A DNA stretch of 64,000 nt, from the NCBI RefSeq assembly GCF_910592395.1, contig NC_088325.1, forward strand, positions 6,727,501 through 6,791,500, in the 5' to 3' direction. Source of the stretch: Lineus longissimus (lineage: Eukaryota > Nemertea > Pilidiophora > Heteronemertea > Lineidae). Shown here piece after piece: positions 57,176-64,000 of the stretch. A program made the position numbers and the translations under genes. The notes under the pieces are model-generated. The model ran no database searches. It saw nothing but the letters and a program-made list of their open reading frames with translations, and had not been told where the DNA came from. Numbering within the stretch: the stretch's first letter is position 1; each line of letters opens with the position of its first letter.

Positions 57176-57890
57176 AATCCACAGCCAGTGCCTGCGGGGC
57201 ACCGCGTTCCGGTTCAGGGAGTCCATGGAAATGTAATGTATGGGTTTTTGCCCTCCATGTCCCAACCCAATGACAACGCGATATATATCCTTCATATTCT
57301 TTATTTTCCTCTTGCTCTCGGTCTATATCCGACCAGAGCCAAGGCTAATCTCCCTCTCTACAGAAAGTACCCCTTGGTATTCGTTAGATATATGAGATGA
57401 GTTCGTGTAGAAGGAGTATAATAAATTTCGCCGTAGTTTGCAATATATACACCCGGGAAAAGTATATTAGCCCTGGTGGTGGAGAGGTGATTCATTTTTT
57501 GTCAGTAGTATTTTTTTGGTGCATAACTGGAGAGGTGAACTATAGTTGACCCAACTTTTATAGAGAGGTGAACTTTCTTCCATTAGATTAACTTCTGAAA
57601 GTGAGGAAATGCAATTTAGACCATATTATATAATTCTGCGGACGAAAAGCAAAAACTTATAGACCAGATTAAATTCTGATCCAGTCATTAATCTACCAGA
57701 TCAAATTCATATTTTGCAAACGCCACTATAGTTTTCACAAGATAGATAGATTTGATGTTGCGAATGTCTACTAGAATAAACTTCTGTTCATTTTAATTGT
57801 AAAATATGTCACCTTGCTTTAAAGAAATAGCCTCTGAGCTTGGCATTGGCCTAAGTTTTACCACCTTTAAAAAACGCCCAATTGTACAGT

Positions 57891-58170
57891 GGGCACGTGT
57901 TCTGATTGCTTTCCGTTCGGTCATTAGTGTGGTTATATATACTTACAAAATGTAATGATTTTGATTAAGCTGATTACCAAATACTTTTTTTCTTTCACTA
58001 TCTTTTTATTTTCGCGAAAATGAAAAGAGTAAAGAGTTGGTGGTAAAGAGTTGGTGGTTTTATATCAATAGTATACATGTCGTCACCCAATCGAATACAT
58101 GGTACTAGTAAATGAATTATCATTTAAAGCATCATTAACGAGCTGGAGGCTTCTGTAGATTGACGTAAGG
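57891..58170. other. no gene recognised
   Basis: AT-rich; a GTAAAGAGTTGGTG direct duplication lies at 58030-58060. Confidence 0.4.
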
Positions 58171-58302
58171 AGTTTTCGAAAATCCCCCAAAACGTCAACG
58201 CGAACGCCTATCCCATTGTTCGACATAGTTATCGCGTAATCGCAAGGTCGAACAGTGGGATAGGCGTTCAAGTTGGCATTTCGGGGGATTTACGAAAACT
58301 CC
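58171..58302. repeat. 132-bp foldback element
   Basis: GGAGTTTTCGAAAATCCCCC pairs with the inverse of GGGGGATTTACGAAAACTCC, and GAACGCCTATCCCATTGTTCGA pairs with TCGAACAGTGGGATAGGCGTTC, around a centre near 58236. It is likely a miniature DNA element. Confidence 0.65.
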
Positions 58303-59390
58303 CAAAACCTCCACCTCGCGGAGAGTTCACTATTTGTAAAGGATTGAACAGACATTGATCGTTGATCGTTGACCGTTGATTAAAAAAACGAATATGCGTG
58401 TGCTTTGGACACATCCTCGGCGACATCCATCGTCACGCTAGGAAGTATTGGGAGAGAGACGGGACAATGTACTTAACCGTATGGCAAACAAATAGGTCCC
58501 GCATTCTCCCGAAAAAACTCCTCAAATATCATCAAAACTCCACAAATATCCTTAAAATATCCACAACTATCCAAAACTCCCAAAACTCCCAAAACAAGTA
58601 ATCTCAAGAAATCTCAGCCTCAGAACCCACGTGAAGACAAAGATTCACAGGGGCAGGCGCCCCGAGGGTAAGAAGCTGCGCAACCTTAACTTGTGTTGGG
58701 CTGCAATTTAGTATCACCATCTTCATTATTGTCATTCTGGCCAAGGCCTAAAATCGTCTGTCTAAAAGGAAAAGCAAGGCAATAAATCATACAAAGAGAC
58801 CTATTACAATCTATCAAATAACTGCATCAGCCAGCATTCACAATAAAAAGCCTGATTAAGATTATGCAATGAACTTTTGGTCCATATTATAGATTATAAT
58901 GTGTGGTAGACGACATTCCAATACATTAGCATTTGTTCAGCTCCCACACACCTCTTATGCAGACTTGTTTAAGCAAATGAGGGCGTAATACCGGGTCTAT
59001 TAAAATTTAGTTGCAAGATACATTCCCCAAAGGGGAAAATTCACATACACACATCACTAATCTGGGGATACGAACAGTGTTAGCTAATCACTGTCCACTA
59101 TGGCTACCAAAGCGGCTAACAGACGACAGTAAATAAATTGAGAGCACAGGCAGATTTAAGGGTTGACCATATATAGGTACCGCTATTTTGGCTAGAACTT
59201 GAAATCATAAAGCTTCTAGAACTCCTTGAAAACGTAGTGAATTCTAATTTCAAGGGTGGGAGTATGTTCTTTGTTTTCCAGAGAACGGCCTCCTGCCCTT
59301 GAAATGAGCATTCAATTCATTTGGGAAGAGTTCTAATTGCTTTAGGTTTCGGAGGTCAAGCCAAAATGGCGGTACTTATGGTCAACCCTT
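58303..59390. other. no gene recognised
   Basis: A run of diverged CAAAACTCC/CAAATATCC repeats lies at 58510-58595. Nothing else was recognised. Confidence 0.4.
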
Positions 59391-59725
59391 AGGCACCTAT
59401 TCCATAGAGCTATACCCTATACTATACTATACGCGAACAATAGTTTCATGGTCATGCACCCTTTGTGAAGCCATTGTTCGCGTATAGTGTAGTATACCGT
59501 ATACCTCTATGGAATAGGTGCCTGTATACTACACTATACGCGAACAATGGCTTCACAAAGGGTGCATGACCATGAAACTATTGTTCGCGTATAGTATAGT
59601 ATCGGGTATAGCTCTACGGTATACTACACTATACGCGAACAATGGCTTCACAAAGGGTGCATGACCATGAAACTATTGTTCGCGTATAGTATAGTATCGG
59701 GTATAGCTCTATGGAATAGGTGCCT
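59391..59725. mobile_element. compound foldback MITE, three arms, TTA duplication
   Basis: The ends GGCACCTATTCCATAGAGCT and its inverse bound the block, and TTA flanks both sides. Inside, a segment of about 100 bp (TATACGCGAACAATAGTTTC ... GGCTTCACAAAGGGTGCATG) occurs three times, once in one orientation and twice in the other. It looks like a palindromic Harbinger-type MITE in which one arm pair was copied again. Confidence 0.7.
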
Positions 59726-59936
59726 TAAGGTCGATCTATACCCATGCGTGGCGCAAAACTGCCCAACTTCAACTAGTGATAATTCATTGATAACAATGCC
59801 AAAAATTACCTTCCCAATTACCTTCCCAAAAAATGACTTTTTTGGGAAGGTAAAAAAATCACCTTGATCAATATATGTCAACATGCTATGTCGCATCGAA
59901 GCACACTCTGTTGGAAAGGACGCAGCCATTCCTACT
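59726..59936. other. small hairpin region
   Basis: TTACCTTCCCAAAAAATGAC pairs with TTTTTTGGGAAGGTAA at 59818-59852. No gene is seen. Confidence 0.4.
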
Positions 59937-60088
59937 GCATGTCCGTATAACCGCCGATTATTAAAAAGAAATAATAATAATGCATATAATTAACAGTGTA
60001 TAGCATTTACTCTACATAATTTCTCTATTTCGGAAAGTTCGCGGAAATCTACTTGAAAAACCCCAAATCCTCGGTTATACGGACATGC
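59937..60088. repeat. 152-bp MITE
   Basis: GCATGTCCGTATAACCG at the left and CGGTTATACGGACATGC at the right are perfect inverted repeats. The interior is AT-rich with no coding. The target duplication is unclear. Confidence 0.6.
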
Positions 60089-60980
60089 TCCAGTCGGTTA
60101 ACAGCACATTTCCATTTTCAAAATTTGAAAAATATTTTATAAAAGTGGAGAAAAACTGCTTAACATTTTGAAATTTTATCATTCACGTCCATTGGAGGGA
60201 AACATAATGAATCGTAATTGCCTAGACTCTGTTCGCCGATTCTAGGCAGAGTCAGCGCTCGAGGAACTTTTATCGATGCCTATAACCGCAACCCTGAAAT
60301 GTGACAGGACTTATACATGCTTCCCGAAATTGGTGGCTTGCATTGGAACTAACTTTTTCCCCCTTGTCCGTCATTACAGGCATTTAAGTGTGTTGGTCAA
60401 CCATGACTATCTCCTTTGTCCCTCCACCATAACGCCAAGTTTCCCCTTATGACATCACTATTTCGGACTCTCAGCGCCCCATTTCTGGAAAGGTGTATAG
60501 GCCTTGGTTTTCAGTGGTCCGCTGATTTGCGCATAATATTTCGAATCGCACTCTAGTGGGCTCGTGTTGTAAATAGTAAACAAACTGGTAGCTTGGAATG
60601 TGCCTGCTTTGGGGAAACCCCTTGACTGTAGATCAACCATTTCCTGTTCTATATGGCACTCGACGTAGATATGCTGGTTGGTATTTCCAGATGATACCTC
60701 AAACAGATCTTTTAATAGTGTTATATTGATGAACCAGTGAAATCGGTGTTTTTGTAGCCCTACGCCCTATTAAGGGTACAAATTGCGCATATACGAGAAA
60801 CTCCCACTTACCATATCGTTTCGTACAGACCTAACACTTTCTAAGTTCAAATTTGGTCATTCATAGTAGCGAGCGGGTGAATATGACTATTACGTGTAGG
60901 GCTACCAGTCTTTTTATGTACGCGCGCATTACCGTACCTGAGTTGACCAAAGACAGGTTTCAGTCAGCTTTGCTTTGCAG
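60089..60980. other. no gene recognised
   Basis: A small hairpin AGACTCTGTTCGCCGATTC with GGCAGAGTC lies near 60224-60253. No coding was recognised. Confidence 0.4.
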
Positions 60981-61136
60981 AGAGTAGACAGCACGGATGA
61001 GAATATTCGGCCTGATGCGAGTTTTGGTCTTTTACGAATGCTTGGACTCGCATGGGAGCGCATCGAGCCGGAAGCTATACTGATAGCTTTGCGTGTCAGT
61101 CGTTTAGTTGTAGAAAACGTAGAGATGAATGACTAG
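60981..61136 (+). pseudogene. possible last exon or transposase C-terminus of unknown family
   Basis: After an acceptor-like CTTTGCTTTGCAG a phase-0 frame of 52 codons reads RVDSTDENIRPDASFGLLRM, then LGLAWERIEPEAILIALRVS, to TAG. The amphipathic LAWERI-PEAI text resembles C-terminal ends of pogo/Tigger-type transposases, but too little is present to assign it. It could equally be a chance frame. Confidence 0.3.
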
Positions 61137-61638
61137 TGAATCGAGGAAGATTACAATGTAGAAGGTTTATAGTTTTTGTCATAGCCTGCAGATGATGACT
61201 GAATTGAATGTAGAAATAATGTAGCAATGCATTACAATCAATCGCGATTCAATCGGTGTTGTTCGTTGTGTAATGTTGATTCTACCCAATGCCCAACTAG
61301 AAAGAAGTGCAATAAAGAAAGTCCTCAAATAAATTGTTTTTATTTTAAAGGACTTTCTTTATTGTTCTTTATGGATTTCCCTTGAAAGAAAACTTAGTGA
61401 GTCACAGGGCCAGCAGTCAAGACTACATTATACAACTATTGAAATTCACTGCGTTCGTGAACATGATCTATGTGATGGACATGGAATATAGAAGCGGCCA
61501 CACGACCTTTCAATAGAAAATTATTGCAAACGACCTAATGAGCATAGCGAACTCTCATTAAAATGGTTATGGTTATCCCACTTTCAAAGGCACAAATTCG
61601 AACCTATGACAATACTAGTGGCAGTACTACTTAGCAAG
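61137..61638. other. non-coding, with hairpin
   Basis: AATAAAGAAAGTCC and GGACTTTCTTTATT at 61312-61363 form a strong hairpin of 14 bp or more around an AT-rich loop. It contains AATAAA on one strand and TTTATT (AATAAA on the other), so it could serve as a bidirectional polyadenylation region. Confidence 0.45.
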
Positions 61639-61768
61639 AGAATATATGTATTGTGGTGGTAGGAATCTAGGTAATTCTAAGCTATTTTAACAAAAGCCCT
61701 TACAGGCCTTTTTGTCTCAAAATAGCTTAGAAACCCCTAAGAACCAGACACCACAATACATATATTCT
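61639..61768. repeat. 130-bp foldback element upstream of the capsid-like gene
   Basis: AGAATATATGTATTGTGGTG at the left is repeated inverted at the right (CACCACAATACATATATTCT apart from one base), and TTCTAAGCTATTTT pairs with AAAATAGCTTAGAA inside. It may be a MITE or a palindrome belonging to the neighbouring element. Confidence 0.6.
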
Positions 61769-61967
61769 ATCATTCATGAAATGGTCAGTGAAGCGTTGCA
61801 GTGAAATGGTAAGGGAATACTAGAGTTCAATGGGTTAATGTAATCATGACTTACTGTATTCCAACAGAAAGTACACGTCAATAGCTTTTTTCCGTGCATT
61901 TTACCTGATATATGATGTTGGCACTGTTCACTGCATGTACATAATTTTACTAGTAAATAAATAGAAA

Positions 61968-63224
61968 ATGGCAACAGGATATTTATTAAATACCGAAAGG
62001 GCACATAAGATTCCACTTGGTTTAAAAGCTGAGAGGCAGCATCATATCATTACTCATAACCCCTCATCTGCTAACCCCAAAGAAACACTGTATGTTAGAA
62101 TACCGGCATTGCGAGAGAATACATTCTTTGTACCTAAATCTCTTTATCTGTCTGCTGATGTAACCATTTCTGGTGATTCTAAAAATAGTGTTGTAAATAA
62201 TCTTGGTAGAAACCTAATCTCAAAGATGGTGGTTAAGTGGGGAACAGAGCAGATATTTGACCTTGACGAATACAGTCATTATTCTACATTTAAAGATCTG
62301 TGGTTTACAGAAGAAGAAAGAAATGATAGAGTTTTTCAGGGTATTCAGTCAAAAAATCTTAGAGAATTAAGATCAGGAGTCGCTGAAGCTGATGTCACTG
62401 GAGAAACAGCTAATGAAAAGACTTTAAAGAAAGTGTTTGACAAGAAGTACAAAATACCATTAGATTTTGAACTATTCCATCATCATGCTCCATTTTACAA
62501 GTTTCCAATTCAAGAAGATGTGATTATTGAAATAACTTTAGCACCAAAGGAGGAAATCATAGTTACCGCAACCACAGCTAGCATGGGCTACAAACTTGAA
62601 AATATTTGTTTTGAATACGACACGGTTACTAATAAGATGATTGCTAGTCAATTGAGTAACAAGTACAATTCTGGATTCTCAATATTTTATGATTGGGTAG
62701 ACCATTTTAAGACAGTCAATGTTACTGCTAATGAAACACTAATTAATGAGAACATCAACCTTCCAAGAATGTCTATTAAAGGATTATTATTACTATTTGT
62801 GTCTGACTATGTAGATGGAGCTAGAGATTCAGAGAAGTTTGAAAACCCTAACATAAGTAAAGTGCAGATCACAATTGAGGGTGTTGCCAATCAGGTGTTC
62901 CCAGAAGGAATGAGAATGATGGATCAATGGGAGGAGATCAAGAAACATTTTATGTCTGAAGATTTGAAGAAAACTCATGACTGTAACATGACCATTGAGA
63001 AATACTATGGTGATTCTAATCACTATGGTTTATGGTTGGACCTGAGAACTTCTGAGGATAATCGCCTTCACGGATCAGGAAAGAAGCTCCAGAACACAAA
63101 AGATGGTATTCAATTATCTATTACAAAGAAATCTGGAAAGGGACCATACAAAATGCACATATTCGTGGTTTCTGACGCCCAGGTAAACATCCAGAATTCT
63201 CAGATTGCTTCACTCCAGCACTGA
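61968..63224 (+). CDS. candidate double jelly-roll major capsid protein of an integrated virus-like element
   Basis: This is an intact, intronless ORF of 418 codons, the longest in the window, with start ATG 61968. It has no signal peptide or membrane segment. The composition is that of a beta-rich protein, with phrases like ETLYVRIPALRENTFFVP, DFELFHHHAPFYKFP and ITLAPKEEIIV that recur in multicopy 'uncharacterised' proteins of cnidarians and other invertebrates. I associate that family with capsid proteins of Polinton/adintovirus-like elements, by the layout of two halves, a FEIxITLAP-type strand and the neighbours. Length is within the range of small double jelly-roll capsid proteins. If this is correct it forms the icosahedral shell. 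Structure prediction is the deciding test; another possibility is a domesticated host gene. Confidence 0.5.
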   Translation: MATGYLLNTERAHKIPLGLKAERQHHIITHNPSSANPKETLYVRIPALRENTFFVPKSLYLSADVTISGDSKNSVVNNLGRNLISKMVVKWGTEQIFDLDEYSHYSTFKDLWFTEEERNDRVFQGIQSKNLRELRSGVAEADVTGETANEKTLKKVFDKKYKIPLDFELFHHHAPFYKFPIQEDVIIEITLAPKEEIIVTATTASMGYKLENICFEYDTVTNKMIASQLSNKYNSGFSIFYDWVDHFKTVNVTANETLINENINLPRMSIKGLLLLFVSDYVDGARDSEKFENPNISKVQITIEGVANQVFPEGMRMMDQWEEIKKHFMSEDLKKTHDCNMTIEKYYGDSNHYGLWLDLRTSEDNRLHGSGKKLQNTKDGIQLSITKKSGKGPYKMHIFVVSDAQVNIQNSQIASLQH

Positions 63225-63336
63225 GGTGCTGCAAGAACAAAGTTCGCTCCAACACTGAAACAAAGTTCGTACAACACTAAATTAAATACTGAATACTAGA
63301 TAAATGAGTTTTACTAGTGATTTTCTAAGTAATTAA

Positions 63337-63573
63337 ATGGATACACCAGGAAAGAAAGATATCATAAATACACTGTATCAAAGTTTACTGTTGGCATCAA
63401 CAACAATTGGTTACTCTATGTTACTGAAAAGGTTCTTGAGAATCAATATTGGTCCCCCAAGTCAGGCCAACCTAGAGGAAATTCTTAAACTGGGAGGAAC
63501 TGTAGCTATTAGTAATGGAACATTAGAGTACCTTTACGATCAAGGAATCCTACCCAGAAATATTATGAAGTAA
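63337..63573 (+). CDS. small protein with one hydrophobic segment, viral-element neighbour
   Basis: ORF of 78 codons, 112 bases after the preceding stop, same strand, no intron. The N-terminal part (KKDIINTLYQSLLLASTTIG) has an amphipathic to hydrophobic helix, followed by LLKRFLRINIGPPSQ and a C-terminal helix ending GILPRNIMK. It has no known domain. Its size, spacing and hydrophobic helix are like those of small virion membrane or accessory proteins in compact DNA-virus-like elements. The function is not known. Confidence 0.55.
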   Translation: MDTPGKKDIINTLYQSLLLASTTIGYSMLLKRFLRINIGPPSQANLEEILKLGGTVAISNGTLEYLYDQGILPRNIMK

Positions 63574-63630
63574 GAATAATTTACTTATTTGATAAAAGCT
63601 AAATTTGAAAACGAAAATTTGCTTAAGTAA

Positions 63631-64000
63631 ATGATTACTGTAATGAACATAGATTCAAGTGACTATCCAGATCAGAGTTCAAGTGATTTAACAGTCAATC
63701 TAAAGACTGAAATTCAGGATGCATGTAGCATCACTTTAACTTTTGCAGTAATACCTTGTACATTCTACAACATAAGTGCAGCCAGGGAGAATAACCGAAT
63801 CAAAGTTAAGGGTTTTGATGTGGCAGAGATTACGCTACCAGATGGTCTCTATGACCTACAGAGCTTTTCAAAAGTATTTGCGGATAAGTTGAAAGAAAAT
63901 AGTATGAGTAGAGGTGCTGTCAGATTTGACCTTGAAGAACCAACAGGTAAGGCCATCTTACACTTCCTAAAGAGAAAAAATGAGGCGCATTATCAGATCT
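63631..64000 (+). CDS. candidate second virion protein, truncated by window end
   Basis: An open frame starts at ATG 63631 (a second ATG in frame is at 63643), 57 bases after the previous stop, and runs out of the window after 123 codons. MNIDSSDYPDQSSSDLTVNL and then LTFAVIPCTFYNISAAREN followed by ITLPDGLYDLQSFSKVFADK have the order of a beta-sandwich protein family seen next to capsid genes of Polinton-like elements (possible penton or fibre-base role). This is inference from pattern. The gene is incomplete here, so neither length nor C-terminal features are known. Confidence 0.45.
   Translation, partial: MITVMNIDSSDYPDQSSSDLTVNLKTEIQDACSITLTFAVIPCTFYNISAARENNRIKVKGFDVAEITLPDGLYDLQSFSKVFADKLKENSMSRGAVRFDLEEPTGKAILHFLKRKNEAHYQI

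Larger units (their letters stand above)
54320..57890 (+). repeat. duplicate of the receptor 3' end (45110-48360), rearranged
   Basis: Colinear matches to the receptor are: GACGATTATAAGCAGAT start, transmembrane exon, poly-G tract, the AGTTGTCGACACTGGTTTC intron piece, cytoplasmic exon start, CACAGCCAGTGCC segment (57180), and the CGGACGAAAAGCAAAAACTT block (57640). The copy lost most of the cytoplasmic exon and gained two insertions (54648-55581 and about 56044-57175). Confidence 0.8.

Overview
This is nuclear DNA of an animal, most likely a marine invertebrate (lophotrochozoan-like is my best guess; the species cannot be fixed from this window). The reasons are spliced exons with GT-AG borders, a multi-exon immunoglobulin-superfamily (IgSF) membrane receptor on the + strand, tRNA-derived SINE heads, Harbinger and Ty3/gypsy elements, many miniature inverted-repeat elements, and no prokaryotic gene layout. 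Unique coding sequence is sparse; most of the window is mobile DNA and its relics.

The backbone of 1-48 kb is one receptor locus. Ig exons, nearly all in phase 1-1, occur as A1 (1078), B1-B3 (7071, 7589, 8317), C1 (9156), A2 (23415), B4 (25266), two broken Ig exons (27946, 30742), D (40940) and C2 (41593). They are followed by a 39-nt stalk exon (44832), a transmembrane exon (45293) and a 237-codon cytoplasmic exon (46677) rich in tyrosine motifs, one fitting the ITIM consensus. The junction phases from C2 to the stop agree exactly. The A-B-C cassette has been duplicated in tandem with its introns, and the 3' end was duplicated once more at 54.3-57.9 kb, where it is broken. The first exon and signal peptide lie outside the window or were not found.

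Inserted into this locus are: a 13.3-kb stretch bounded by inverted repeats (9563-22908) that is absent at the paralogous site near 41985 and carries a nearly intact Harbinger transposon (17361-21911, with transposase and Myb/SANT-like protein); a degraded Ty3/gypsy retrotransposon (30843-40710) with its own nested insertions; a tRNA-like 86-bp unit repeated four times (26966-27306); and two copies of a ~940-bp element (32352, 54648), each with a perfect 7-bp target duplication, one confirmed by an empty paralogous site.

The right part (48-61 kb) holds repeats, several foldback elements and a C-terminal fragment of a Gal-3-O-sulfotransferase-like protein on the - strand (50462-50978). The last 2 kb are different: a compact, intronless, same-strand row of three ORFs (61968-63224, 63337-63573, 63631 to the window end). 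I read these as part of an integrated virus-like or Polinton/adintovirus-like element: a candidate capsid protein, a small hydrophobic protein and a candidate second virion protein. This is the most promising little-described system here, and it continues past the window edge.
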